Source: Bacteroidales bacterium UBA4116 (GTDB taxonomy: Bacteria; Bacteroidota; Bacteroidia; Bacteroidales; Tannerellaceae). From it: a stretch of DNA of 64,000 nt. The notes under the pieces are model-generated. The model was not told where the DNA came from and searched no databases. It worked only from the letters and a program-made list of their open reading frames with translations. A program made the position numbers and the translations under genes. How positions within the stretch are numbered: position 1 is the stretch's first letter; every line of letters starts with the position of its first letter. This document shows, piece by piece, positions 1-8,375 of the stretch. The stretch is taken from positions 162,663-226,662 of the forward strand of contig DFXE01000010.1 of the NCBI GenBank assembly GCA_002381645.1, written 5' to 3'.

Positions 1-28
1 CGCGGGTTCGAGTCCCGTCCATACCGCA
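1..28 (+). tRNA. 3' end of a tRNA gene, cut by the window edge; likely ICE attachment site
   Basis: The T arm is readable: bases 2-6 (GCGGG) pair with 14-18 (CCCGT) around the loop TTCGAGT at 7-13. The acceptor 3' strand CCATACC, discriminator G and CA follow. The 5' part lies outside the window, so the amino acid cannot be assigned. A tyrosine-integrase gene reads away from it from 325, the usual arrangement when an ICE integrates into a tRNA 3' end. The matching att copy at the far end is not in the window. Confidence 0.75.
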
Positions 29-63
29 GAAAGCCTTAGACAAGAGGCGACAAAAGTAAGACA

Positions 64-98
64 AGCCCTTCATATTCAGTGAATATGAGGGGCTTTTT
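64..98 (+). terminator. Rho-independent terminator after the tRNA
   Basis: AGCCCTTCATATTCA (64-78) pairs with TGAATATGAGGGGCT (80-94) and is followed by a T run. The 15-bp stem is nearly perfect and would end tRNA transcription just inside the element. Confidence 0.8.
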
Positions 99-162
99 CT
101 ATTTATTCTGTCTTAGTCGAAAGCCAAGAAAAAGACGAAAAAAGACAAAGCAGCTAACCTAA

Positions 163-226
163 ACTGTACCCCCTTTCCGAAAAAATGCAAGGGGGTACAG
201 TAAATCGAAGCGAAGGGGGTACAGTT
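163..226. repeat. Three copies of AAGGGGGTACAGT in front of the integrase
   Basis: An inverted copy at about 163-176 faces a direct copy at 190-202, and a second direct copy lies at 214-226. They sit between the tRNA end and the integrase start. The position fits integrase arm-type or excisionase binding sites, or an operator for int. The repeats are plain in the sequence; the role is inferred. Confidence 0.6.
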
Positions 227-324
227 TGACCGAAATTGGCAGGATGTTGTCCTGATTTGGAATAGCGCATAAAATTCATTTTGAGATAGTTATCAGTAAT
301 TTTGTAACATTAAAAAATGAGTTT

Positions 325-1182
325 ATGAAAAGTACATTTCGCATTCTTTTCTATGTAAAGAAAGACAAAAAAAGAGCAGACGGCACTTATCCTATCATGT
401 GCCGGATCACCATCGACGGAGAACCAAGCCGATTTAACACTAAAGTAAATGTCAATCCTACCATTTGGGATGCAAAAGCGGGTATCGCTATCGGAAAGTC
501 TAATGACGCAGTTGAAGTTAATTCCTTATTGAATGCTATAAAAACAAGTATTCATAATGTATATCACGATTTGCAAACTAAGGAAAACAACGTAAATGCT
601 GAAAGAGTTAAAAATATCTTTCTTGGTATTGAAGTAAAACACCAGACTGTACTCGAACTTTTCCAACGCCACAACGAGGATGTTGCTAAATTAGTTGGCA
701 TAAGCAAATCCAAAGAAACGCTCCAAAAATATGAGGTTGCTTATAAACGCATGGCTGGCTTCATTAAAGAATATTATAATGTATCGGATATTTCTTTGAA
801 AGAGGTAAATCATATGTTTCTCCACAATTTTGAGATTTACCTAATGACTTCCTGTGGCTGTAAGGAAAATACCACCGCAAAGTTCTTGCAACGATTCCGT
901 ACAATTATTATTATGGCAAAAAATAACGGTTGGATACATATCGACCCGTTTGCCAATTTTAAGATACGGTTCAAGAAGACAGATCGTGGCTACCTGACAC
1001 AACAGGAAATAGATGCTATTATGCAAAAGAAATTCGCTTCTGAACGTTTGGAGCGGGTACGTGATATATTTATTTTTAGTTGCTATACAGGAATAGAAGA
1101 TAAAAAGCGAAGGAAAGAAAATAAGGGTAATAGACTAATAGCCAGTGGTAAATGTCCGTTTCTGTCTTTGAGTGGCGAGTAG
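325..1182 (+). pseudogene. int: ICE tyrosine recombinase, 5' half, interrupted by an inserted element
   Basis: The product begins like Bacteroides integrases (MKSTFRILFYVKKDKKRADG), with an arm-binding domain at about residues 1-90 and a SAM-like core-binding domain at about 100-210. It enters the catalytic domain at RVRDIFIFSCYTG (residue 253 is the Cys) and then runs into unrelated residues and a stop at 1182. The missing catalytic part, starting CFTGLAYIDVKNL, is at 15481-16173 in the same orientation. Joining the halves at the CxTG codons gives about 482 residues. The half alone lacks every catalytic residue, so it should be inactive while the insertion is in place. Confidence 0.9.
1081..1101. 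other. Left junction (attL-like) of the nested mobilizable element
   Basis: TGCTATACAGG (1081-1091), codons for C-Y-T-G of the integrase, abuts AATAGAAGAT (1092-1101). At the right junction the mirror arrangement is ATCTTCTATT (15472-15481) followed by TGTTTCACCGG (15481-15491). The 10-bp inward sequences are perfect inverted repeats and the 11-bp integrase segments are imperfect direct repeats. This is the geometry of a tyrosine-recombinase core site split between two junctions. Confidence 0.75.
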
Positions 1183-1185
1183 CTA

Positions 1186-1266
1186 AAATGCCGTTTTAAG
1201 CATAAAAAAGCAAACAATCCGTCTCTATACCGTTACCCATTTTTGACGGAGCAAAACACGGCATTT
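1186..1266. repeat. Nested inverted repeat at the left end of the mobilizable element
   Basis: AAATGCCG (1186-1193) pairs with CGGCATTT (1259-1266). Inside it CCGTC (about 1220) pairs with GACGG (about 1245). It lies between the attL-like site and the first element integrase, where accessory recombination sites or an operator would be expected. Function unknown. Confidence 0.45.
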
Positions 1267-1369
1267 CAATGACCTTTAGTGTCTGACTATAACACTGTTT
1301 GTCTGCGGTTTACATTGTTCGAATAACTCACATAAGAAGTAATTTTATCAACTTAAAAATGTGAGCGTT

Positions 1370-2629
1370 ATGAGCAACGAATTAAAAGTGTCTTTTTATC
1401 TCAAACGAGAAAGCAGACTTGAAAAAAGGAGTGACGGAGAAAGTGTAACTTATCCGATAATCGGCAAAATCATTATCGGGAAAAGTATCGCCCAATTCAG
1501 TTCTAAACTAAGCGTTCCTGAAAATATTTGGAATGTCAAATCAGGGCGGGCAATCGGCAAAAGCCGTATTGCCGTCGAACTCAATAGGGAGATTAATAAA
1601 ATTAATCTCCTGATACATTCCCACTACAAAGAAATTCTACACCGAACGGGAAAGGTTACTGCTACGGAAGTTAAGAACGCCTTTCAGGGAATAGCCACCG
1701 CACAGAAAACCCTGCTCGTCCATTTCAAGGATATGGCAGAGGAATTTCGCCAACGGATAGGCATTGACCGTTCGGCAAACACCTATCCGAAATATAATGT
1801 CGCCTACAAAAACCTTAAACGCTTCCTGAATGAAAAGTACCATATTCAGGACATTCCTCTGAATCAGTTGGACCTGCCATTCATTGAAGCCTACGACTTC
1901 TATCTGCGTGTAGAACGCAAGCTGAAAGCGGAATCTATCGTTTCTATTGTAGCCCTGCTATTGAAAGCTGTTCGGATAGCTTTGCACCGGAATATGATAA
2001 CCTATCCGCCATTCTTAGGCTATAAGTTGGGAAAGCCCGAATTTCAACAACGTTCTTTGTCTGCTGAAGAATTTGAACGGCTTATCTCAACCCCTTTAAA
2101 ATCTACGAGCCAAAGTTTTATCCGTGATTTATTTGTTTTTGCAGCGTTCACAGGCTTGTCATTCATAGATTTGAAGCAACTGACATGGAAAGATATAGTA
2201 ACCGAAGAAGACGGTAGCCGGTGGATTTCCATGTCAAGACAGAAAACGGATATTCCTTTCAACGTCAAATTACTAGATATACCTATCCGCATCATGGAGA
2301 AATATCGGGGAATAAGCGGAACGGGAAAAGATGATACGGTTTTTAATGTTTTATCACATAGACGGATTTCGGATGCATTGAAAGTTATTGCAAAGCATTG
2401 TAATATAACGACCAACGTCAGCTTTCATGTCGCAAGACATTGCTTCGCTTCTCAATTATGCCTTTCACAGGGAGTTCCGATTGAAAGTGTCAGTCGAATG
2501 ATGGGACACCGCAATATTCAGACTACCCAACGTTACGCCCGTGTCAATAACGAGAAAATCGGTAACGATATGAAACGGCTATCCCAACGCCTTGCGGGGA
2601 AATTCAATCTTCCAGTCAATAACCAGTAA
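1370..2629 (+). CDS. Tyrosine recombinase (site-specific integrase), first of a tandem pair
   Basis: A 419-residue integrase of the Bacteroidetes phage-integrase family, expected to integrate and excise the nested element. It has an N-terminal arm-binding region (about 1-90), a SAM-like core-binding domain (about 105-205) and a catalytic domain. The catalytic domain shows FTGLSFIDLKQL, the HxxRH box in SFHVARHCFAS, then MMGHRNIQTTQRYARV with His and the nucleophile Tyr. As in many relatives, the usual first Arg after TG is not obvious. The ATG at 1370 is preferred over a GTG three codons upstream because it starts MSNELKVSFYLK. The second integrase starts 21 bases downstream, so the two are probably co-transcribed and may act together. 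Confidence 0.9.
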   Translation: MSNELKVSFYLKRESRLEKRSDGESVTYPIIGKIIIGKSIAQFSSKLSVPENIWNVKSGRAIGKSRIAVELNREINKINLLIHSHYKEILHRTGKVTATEVKNAFQGIATAQKTLLVHFKDMAEEFRQRIGIDRSANTYPKYNVAYKNLKRFLNEKYHIQDIPLNQLDLPFIEAYDFYLRVERKLKAESIVSIVALLLKAVRIALHRNMITYPPFLGYKLGKPEFQQRSLSAEEFERLISTPLKSTSQSFIRDLFVFAAFTGLSFIDLKQLTWKDIVTEEDGSRWISMSRQKTDIPFNVKLLDIPIRIMEKYRGISGTGKDDTVFNVLSHRRISDALKVIAKHCNITTNVSFHVARHCFASQLCLSQGVPIESVSRMMGHRNIQTTQRYARVNNEKIGNDMKRLSQRLAGKFNLPVNNQ

Positions 2630-2650
2630 TAATATTCAGTTATAATAATC

Positions 2651-3961
2651 ATGGAACATAACAGAAGTACATTCAGCATATTATTTTATCTCAATACCAG
2701 CAAGAAAAAGAAGTCAGGTAAATGTCCGATAATGGGGCGCATCAGCGTGGACGGGGAAAGTAAAGCATTCAGCACGGGAATGGATATCCTACCCGATGAA
2801 TGGAACGCACAGGACGGTTTGGCTATCGGCAAATCCAATGCTTCTATAAACAAGCAGATAGAAAGCTATAAATCCGAACTGAACGCCCATTACAAGGCAA
2901 TGGTCGAAAGCAAAGGTTACATTACTACCGAATCCCTGAAAAATGCATTGCGTGGTATCGGAACAAATCGAAATACCTTAATGCAGGAGTTTGCGGAACT
3001 GGTGGAGGAAAAACGGAAAAGCGTTGGGGTTAAGATAAAAGAATCAACCTATCCCGTCTATCCTAATGCTTACAGGCATTTGAAAGATTTTCTTTCCAAG
3101 AAATATAATGTAACCGATATATCTTTCGGGCAAGTAGATATTGCTTTTATTGAAGCCTATTCCTTTTACTTGAAAATAGACCTGCAAATGACACCAAGAA
3201 CGGTTAAATGCAATATGATTCCCTTACGTACCTGCATAACAAAGGCTAAACACAAGGGCTTGATACGGCAAGACCCGTTTTTTGATTTCGTTCCCGAAAA
3301 GATAATACCTAAACGCCCGTGGCTCACGAATGACGAAATAGAACGTTTAATGCAGGTGCAAACGAAACATGCTACATGGAATTTCACCCGTGATATGTTT
3401 ATTTTCTGTGTATTTACGGGTATCACTGCCATTGATTTGAGGAATCTGAAACACTCCAATATCCAACGGCAGGAAGACGGTAGTTTGTGGGTTGTCCTGA
3501 ATCGACAAAAGACGGGAACGGCTTCTTATATTCCACTATTGGATATTCCTATTCAGATTCTTGACAGGTATAGAGATTCGGAATTTGCAGGAGAGGATGG
3601 TAGGGTTTTCAAGCTACAAACTCACGTCAATATGAACTGGCAACTGAAAAAACTTGCTAAAGCTGCCGAGATTAACAAACGGCTGACCTTTCATATGAGC
3701 CGTTTCAGTTTCGCAACGACTGTTTGCCTGACGCAAGGCGTTCCGATTGAAACGCTTAGCCAAATGATGGGGCATTTATCAATTAAAACTACCCAAATCT
3801 ATGCGGAAGTTACCCGAACTAAAATCAATGAGGATATGACAAATTTGGCGGAAACCATTCAGGGAAAATATGACCTGCCCGAAAATGACGGCAAAATCCA
3901 CAAAATAGGAAGGAGAAACAGACGGTTTCCTGAAAGGGAAATCAATGATGGTAATATCTAA
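2651..3961 (+). CDS. Tyrosine recombinase, second of the tandem pair
   Basis: A 436-residue integrase with the same layout as its neighbour (start MEHNRSTFSILFYLNTSKK). Its catalytic domain has FTGITAIDLRNL, TFHMSRFSFATT and MMGHLSIKTTQIYAEV. The HxxR Arg and the Tyr are present, but the residue after the Arg is Phe rather than His, so activity may differ from the first enzyme. It has a short basic C-terminal tail (GRRNRRFPERE). Paired integrases of different sequence occur on other Bacteroides mobilizable elements; whether both are needed here cannot be read from sequence. Confidence 0.9.
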   Translation: MEHNRSTFSILFYLNTSKKKKSGKCPIMGRISVDGESKAFSTGMDILPDEWNAQDGLAIGKSNASINKQIESYKSELNAHYKAMVESKGYITTESLKNALRGIGTNRNTLMQEFAELVEEKRKSVGVKIKESTYPVYPNAYRHLKDFLSKKYNVTDISFGQVDIAFIEAYSFYLKIDLQMTPRTVKCNMIPLRTCITKAKHKGLIRQDPFFDFVPEKIIPKRPWLTNDEIERLMQVQTKHATWNFTRDMFIFCVFTGITAIDLRNLKHSNIQRQEDGSLWVVLNRQKTGTASYIPLLDIPIQILDRYRDSEFAGEDGRVFKLQTHVNMNWQLKKLAKAAEINKRLTFHMSRFSFATTVCLTQGVPIETLSQMMGHLSIKTTQIYAEVTRTKINEDMTNLAETIQGKYDLPENDGKIHKIGRRNRRFPEREINDGNI

Positions 3962-3963
3962 AA

Positions 3964-3999
3964 AACAGAAAGCGAATCACACTCGATTCGCTTTCTGTT
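3964..3999. terminator. Bidirectional terminator between integrases and the GHKL gene
   Basis: AACAGAAAGCGAATC (3964-3978) pairs perfectly with GATTCGCTTTCTGTT (3985-3999), with A and T runs outside. It separates the plus-strand integrases from the converging minus-strand operon. Confidence 0.85.
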
Positions 4000-4001
4000 T
4001 T

Positions 4002-6044
4002 CTATAAATTGTCAATTCCTAAGGCTTGGAAGAAAGTATTATGTCTTTTTTCAGCAAAATCAATCATCGTCTCATAATCCATAACTTCAATGTATAGGTT
4101 TAGTTTTTCATTGATTTTAAATAATGTACCATAGGGAGTTTGATTAAAGCCATTAAATGTTTCGTTATATTCTACCAAGTCTTTATGTAAGTCACATATT
4201 ACATATCCGAATTTAGGTGTATTTTTTTGAATGTTTAGAAATCGTCCCTTATCAGATTTCGCTTTACTATCCATCAATAATCTAAAATAGTTACCTACTT
4301 GGGCGTCCAAATCCTTATCTTCAGACGTATTCATATCTCGCCCTGGTCTTTTAAATTCGAACACAACCAATGAATTAACATTACTTGGGTTATCTGAAAA
4401 AGCCCAAGGAAAATCATAAATCATCAAGTCAGTTTCTTTTTGACTATCTGATTCTAAATGTTGATTTGTACGTATTTGCTTGTCAGAAGTGGTAAATGAA
4501 TGGAATGCTAAACGTTCATCTAATAACCAAAGATTATGGTAATCTTTAGGCATAGTCTTACTTTCTGCTCCCATAGTGAAGATGATGTTGTGAAGGTCTT
4601 CCTCTAACATATAATTCTCATCATTTCTCCATTCTAAATATTTTTTGAATAGTTTAATAATTGCTTTTCTCCTTACCATCAAATCAGCTAATTTTCCCGC
4701 AGAGAATGCCGCTTCTTCTTTTAATACGTTGTTTACAATATTGCCAAACTCCTCTTTGTCATATTTTTTCTTATTAAAAGCTTTCTCAAAAGCTTTTGTG
4801 CGCTTTTGTTCTAACTGATATACTTTTTTATGCAATTCGGACTCTAATCTATCATCTGTTGCATTAGCCGGAATATCATCAAAAACGTTGTCTACAGATA
4901 ATAAGTGCTTATATGCAAGTCGAGGTTTTCTAGGGTCAAGAATATAGTTTTTAATTCTGTCGTTCTTCTCTTTCTCAGCAACGTCAATCCATTCGGCATA
5001 TTGAGTTCGCACATTTTCAGATACATCTTGTAAAAGTTCCTCAATGCTGATTTCATCATAAGCATTTTTATCATCAGCTTTTAACGGTATCGCAAACTTA
5101 TTCCGTTGGTTATTTGCTTTTTCATCCAGAAATCCTCCTGTAATATAAATTGATAAGTAATATTTCTTTTGTTCCTCATCAGTTAATCCTTTAACGAAGG
5201 AAGGAATATGATTAGATAAACTTATTTTCTTACCAACTTCTCGTTTATTAGCACACAAATGGAAAGAATGAGTTTTGTTTTTATAATTTCTTAAGTAGTT
5301 GATACTGAATGTTGGCTTTATTTTCCCAACCTTGAAACTCTTAACTTCGCTGTCGAATTTTACTATAGAGTTATAAACATCATTTACAAAAAACGACTTG
5401 TCAGATTCATTCTCATTGTATATACGAATCAAGGGGGCTTCATCTGTGATGAAGTATAGTAGACAATGTTGAATTATACCTTCCGCAATATCATCAAGGC
5501 TAACTCTGCTCTTATTTATATAATCTTGAAAGTTCTTTTTATAGTTATTTAGGCGAACGATTGTATTTAATTTTTGTTCATCAGATGCTTTCAGATTTTC
5601 ATCCCCATCAGGGTGAACTCCATTAATAACATCAAATTTAAATGATCGATTAAGCCATTCATTATTTTCATAGAAAGTACTATCCACTTCCATGCTTCCA
5701 AAACAAGCTAATACAGTATATCGTCCTACGCCCTTACACCCTTTTGTTTTATTTAAATCAGTAAAAGCGTCATTGAATGCTTTAAATCGCCTATTTACAA
5801 AACCAATCCCATTGTCATAAACTTCAAAACCTAAAATTGGAGAATATGGTTCATCTATACCTTCTATACTTATTTGTTTTCCCCGAATAACCTTTATGGA
5901 AATTATCCCCTTTTCTTGTTCTGTTTTATCTTCTATACTTTGAATAGAGTTCACAACAACCTCTTGTAATGGCAATAAATATTCATCCGGTTCAATATCA
6001 ATGCCGGCGACAAAACCTCTAATATTTAATGTTTGTTGTGCCAT
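4002..6044 (-). CDS. GHKL (Hsp90-like) ATPase with C-terminal PD-(D/E)xK-like nuclease domain; putative defence effector
   Basis: A 680-residue protein. The N-terminal ATPase fold shows the N box E28-x3-N32 (LQEVVVNSIQSIED), the G1 box DNGIGF (about 77-82) and the G2 box GCKGVGRY (about 102-109), all typical of the GHKL (gyrase, Hsp90, histidine kinase, MutL) superfamily. A long middle region follows. Near residue 560 come hydrophobic strands ending VVFEFKRPGRD, preceded by DLMIYDFPWAF and followed by DAQVGNYFRLL: the D...ExK...Q pattern of PD-(D/E)xK nucleases. The gene is 12 bases downstream of an AlbA_2-domain gene, clearly one operon. ATP-gated DNA cleavage is inferred from the fold. No described system of this exact pairing is known to me, though GHKL-nuclease fusions are common in defence loci. 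Confidence 0.75.
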   Translation of the reverse strand: MAQQTLNIRGFVAGIDIEPDEYLLPLQEVVVNSIQSIEDKTEQEKGIISIKVIRGKQISIEGIDEPYSPILGFEVYDNGIGFVNRRFKAFNDAFTDLNKTKGCKGVGRYTVLACFGSMEVDSTFYENNEWLNRSFKFDVINGVHPDGDENLKASDEQKLNTIVRLNNYKKNFQDYINKSRVSLDDIAEGIIQHCLLYFITDEAPLIRIYNENESDKSFFVNDVYNSIVKFDSEVKSFKVGKIKPTFSINYLRNYKNKTHSFHLCANKREVGKKISLSNHIPSFVKGLTDEEQKKYYLSIYITGGFLDEKANNQRNKFAIPLKADDKNAYDEISIEELLQDVSENVRTQYAEWIDVAEKEKNDRIKNYILDPRKPRLAYKHLLSVDNVFDDIPANATDDRLESELHKKVYQLEQKRTKAFEKAFNKKKYDKEEFGNIVNNVLKEEAAFSAGKLADLMVRRKAIIKLFKKYLEWRNDENYMLEEDLHNIIFTMGAESKTMPKDYHNLWLLDERLAFHSFTTSDKQIRTNQHLESDSQKETDLMIYDFPWAFSDNPSNVNSLVVFEFKRPGRDMNTSEDKDLDAQVGNYFRLLMDSKAKSDKGRFLNIQKNTPKFGYVICDLHKDLVEYNETFNGFNQTPYGTLFKINEKLNLYIEVMDYETMIDFAEKRHNTFFQALGIDNL

Positions 6045-6056
6045 AAATCTTGTTTG

Positions 6057-7118
6057 TTAATTAGAGAATAAAAGTTTATAAACCTTATTAAGTCTCACAT
6101 CACTTAAATCTTTCAGGGAAGAAATAGGAGATTTTAGATTTAGTTTACTTTGGACAAATTGATATAACCCTTCTTTGTCCATTCCGTAATCATTTTGTGC
6201 TTTTGCGTAAATTGCCTTGAACATTTCTTTTTTCCATTCCTGATTATTATTCTTTCTTAATTTCGGACGATGTTCATATGCAATTTGCTTTTTTAGCCAG
6301 TCAATTGCCTCCTCAAATTTTTCTTTAGGTAATAAATGATATGAAGTTACGTTGAATTTATTTTTAAAAACAGTCCATGTTTGTGAAAAACACAGTCCTT
6401 TGTCTTTAGGTGTTTTAAACTTTCCTGTTTTTTCGTTTAATTCGACTATCTTATTGACAGCTTCTAATATCTGCTTGGCTTGTTCTTGTGTAATGTCTGT
6501 TTCTGGATTTGGAACCACTTCATTTCGCTTCGTGATTTTTTCAGTTTTTATAATAGTTCCTTGATTAATGCCAATTTGAACATTATTATTCCCTTTGGAT
6601 TCTTGAGCTATACTTATTGAAGAATTTTTCTTTGATTTTGCATTTGTCTCATACATCTGTTTTATTTCAATCGGCTTTGCTGCAAAAACAGAACTTCCTC
6701 TACGAATATAGCATATACTTTTTTGGTTTTCAAAAGCATATAATGGCTTATTCGTACTTTCATAGATATATAAAATCAAAACGAAATTTATATCTTCATT
6801 ACAGGTAGGAATATATTTTGCTTCATATTTTATAGGTTCGCTAACATTCGTGTTAATCACATTGGCAATCCAATCGTCAATTTTAGTATTTCCAACATTA
6901 TCCATTATTCCACAAACCAAACTCTCTTTCTCGTCAATACCAAAGATAATGTAGCCACCTTCTGCATTTGAGAATGCCACTATATCCTTAACAAATTCCT
7001 TTGTATCTGAATAAAAATCCCGTTTATAGTCAAGCCTCTGACCTTCTCTCTCTTGCCTTAAGTAGAGAAGTTCATTCACATCTTTATAGCTTATATCACT
7101 AACAGGTTTTTTAAACAT
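6057..7118 (-). CDS. AlbA_2 (Schlafen-type) domain protein, partner of the GHKL nuclease
   Basis: A 353-residue protein. It starts at ATG 7118 (MFKKPVSDISYKDVNELL), ten codons inside the longest frame. Residues about 18-150 match the AlbA_2/divergent AAA_4 domain: EREGQRLDYKRDF, then VAFSNAEGGYIIFGIDE. A low-complexity linker follows. The C-terminal 120 residues (LLPKEKFEEAIDWLKKQI onward) resemble the ORF6C/BRO-type C-terminus of phage regulators. It is transcribed first, with 12 bases before the GHKL gene. AlbA_2 proteins bind nucleic acids, so it may act as sensor or regulator for its partner; that role is inference. Confidence 0.75.
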   Translation of the reverse strand: MFKKPVSDISYKDVNELLYLRQEREGQRLDYKRDFYSDTKEFVKDIVAFSNAEGGYIIFGIDEKESLVCGIMDNVGNTKIDDWIANVINTNVSEPIKYEAKYIPTCNEDINFVLILYIYESTNKPLYAFENQKSICYIRRGSSVFAAKPIEIKQMYETNAKSKKNSSISIAQESKGNNNVQIGINQGTIIKTEKITKRNEVVPNPETDITQEQAKQILEAVNKIVELNEKTGKFKTPKDKGLCFSQTWTVFKNKFNVTSYHLLPKEKFEEAIDWLKKQIAYEHRPKLRKNNNQEWKKEMFKAIYAKAQNDYGMDKEGLYQFVQSKLNLKSPISSLKDLSDVRLNKVYKLLFSN

Positions 7119-7145
7119 AAAAAAAATATAAAATAATCGACATAG

Positions 7146-7153
7146 CAAAAATA
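7146..7153 (-). promoter_or_regulatory. Bacteroidetes -7 element for the AlbA_2/GHKL operon
   Basis: On the minus strand TATTTTTG matches TAnnTTTG exactly, about 28 bases before the ATG at 7118. It sits just downstream of the terminator of the preceding gene. No clear -33 TTTG is seen at the expected spacing. Confidence 0.5.
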
Positions 7154-7160
7154 CTCATAA

Positions 7161-7191
7161 AAAAAGACTTAGAAGTCATTTCCTAAGTCTT
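7161..7191 (-). terminator. Terminator after the HTH gene at 7223
   Basis: On the minus strand AAGACTTAG and its complement CTAAGTCTT form a hairpin followed by a T run. It ends the HTH/DUF3876 unit before the AlbA_2 promoter. Confidence 0.65.
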
Positions 7192-7222
7192 TCTTAAAAT
7201 ATTCATTTAAAACAGCTTACTG

Positions 7223-7498
7223 TCAGCGATTTTGTTCTAACCACTTCAAGACCTCCGATTCCTTATACAGTATCTTCCCCTTAATCTGAATAAACGGTAT
7301 TTTGCCTGTATCCCGCCAATCCTGCAAGGTTCTGGACGAAACGTGAAGCATCCGGCAGACATCACGGTTTGACAGGAATTTTTCTCCATTCAGTTGCGGA
7401 GTACGGCTTTTAAGGGCTTGCCCGATAGTATCCAGTAACTCATCCAATCCCGTGAAGAAAGAATTTATTTCCGTTGATTTTCTATCCAGTATTTCCAT
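7223..7498 (-). CDS. Small helix-turn-helix protein, excisionase-like
   Basis: A 91-residue protein. Its C-terminal half has the MerR/excisionase-type winged helix seen next to Bacteroides integrases: FLSNRDVCRMLHVSSRTLQD, then WRDTGKIPFIQIKGKILYKE and EVLKWLEQNR. The N-terminal 40 residues are helical. It belongs with two similar genes in this element (7787 and 10196), and one or more may direct excision. It is separated by 13 bases from the DUF3876 gene upstream. Confidence 0.8.
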   Translation of the reverse strand: MEILDRKSTEINSFFTGLDELLDTIGQALKSRTPQLNGEKFLSNRDVCRMLHVSSRTLQDWRDTGKIPFIQIKGKILYKESEVLKWLEQNR

Positions 7499-7511
7499 TG
7501 TTGTATCTTTT

Positions 7512-7790
7512 TTAGTTCCGCATATAGTCGCCCAATGCGGAGATAGTTAATAAATCCAGTTTCGCATCATAGCTGATAGCCCTATGTTTCAGGTTGTAAT
7601 TGATAAAGAACCCGTCCTCATCCTCCTGTATTTCATAGGTAGCAGGGCTTGCCTGTTTGCTTGTTTCGTTCATGTGGATAACACTAAGTAAATAGCTTTC
7701 TCCGCTTCGGTATATGATAACTGTCGGATTTAAGTTAATACTCTCCCAGTTGCCGACTAAACTATCTAAATTGAAATTCTTTGTATTCAT
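7512..7790 (-). CDS. DUF3876-like protein
   Basis: A 92-residue protein. LVGNWESINLNPTVIIYRSG and the following strands resemble the DUF3876 gene in the tra region of the outer ICE (38676). It is predicted cytosolic, with no signal peptide. Its start overlaps the end of the HTH gene at 7787 by four bases, so the two are translationally coupled. Function unknown; members accompany mobilization and transfer genes in Bacteroidetes. Confidence 0.65.
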   Translation of the reverse strand: MNTKNFNLDSLVGNWESINLNPTVIIYRSGESYLLSVIHMNETSKQASPATYEIQEDEDGFFINYNLKHRAISYDAKLDLLTISALGDYMRN

Positions 7791-8068
7791 TGTTGTTTCT
7801 TGATTTGTGATTGACTGATTAAAATCTCAATATCCGATACCCGGTAATAACACTTGCGCCCTATCTGTGAATAGGGCAGAATACCGTTATCCCTGTATGA
7901 CTGTAATGTTCTCGGCGATATTTGCAGGAGTCCGCAAACATCATCGTTGCCTAACCATTTTTCTTTATCCTGATTATCCCCGCATAGATTCTTTACCTGT
8001 CGGGCAAAATCTTCAAAACGCCCTTTCATCTGTTCGAACGTTTTGCTTTCGATTGCTACTATATCCAT
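7787..8068 (-). CDS. Small helix-turn-helix protein, excisionase-like
   Basis: A 93-residue protein starting MDIVAIESKTFEQM at ATG 8068. A longer frame reaches 8194, but its extra N-terminus looks non-coding. The winged-helix motif reads WLGNDDVCGLLQISPRTLQS, then YRDNGILPYSQIGRKCYYRV and SDIEILISQ. It is first in a three-gene minus-strand unit (HTH, DUF3876, HTH). Likely an excisionase or regulator of the nested element. Confidence 0.8.
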   Translation of the reverse strand: MDIVAIESKTFEQMKGRFEDFARQVKNLCGDNQDKEKWLGNDDVCGLLQISPRTLQSYRDNGILPYSQIGRKCYYRVSDIEILISQSQIKKQQ

Positions 8069-8242
8069 ATTAAATCTGTTTTTACTGATTACTGAAATTA
8101 TTCTCATTGCAATGATTTTCAGGCAAAGGAAAGTAGATTTTAGACAGGTTTTAAGAAATGGGGTGCAATGGCGGAAAGTGGCTACGATTGGCATAAATCA
8201 GCAGTTCTAAGTGTATTTCTTCTCTTCGTTTCACAACCTCAC

Positions 8243-8375
8243 GGCGGTAGAAGTTATTCTCGTGCCGTTGGTTATTCTCGCGGGCTTCCGCCCTCCAATC
8301 AGGCTGGGAAGCCATGAGCGGGAAATAACCGACATAGGCGCGGGAAATAACTTCGGGAACAACCGCACTACCGCC
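8243..8375. repeat. Extended imperfect palindrome beside the relaxase gene, candidate oriT
   Basis: GGCGGTAG (8243-8250) pairs with CTACCGCC (8368-8375). Inside, GAAGTTATTCTCG and GGTTATTCTCGCGGG on the left mirror GCGGGAAATAACC and CGCGGGAAATAACTTC on the right, and CTTCC faces GGAAG at the centre. The arms total about 60 bases each and overlap the relaxase stop codon. An origin of transfer or a strong transcript stem-loop are both possible. Confidence 0.5.

Noticed and set aside
7787..8194. The longer 135-residue start for the HTH protein at 7787
   Set aside because: The extra residues are cysteine- and leucine-rich without family similarity; relatives start near MDIVAIESK.
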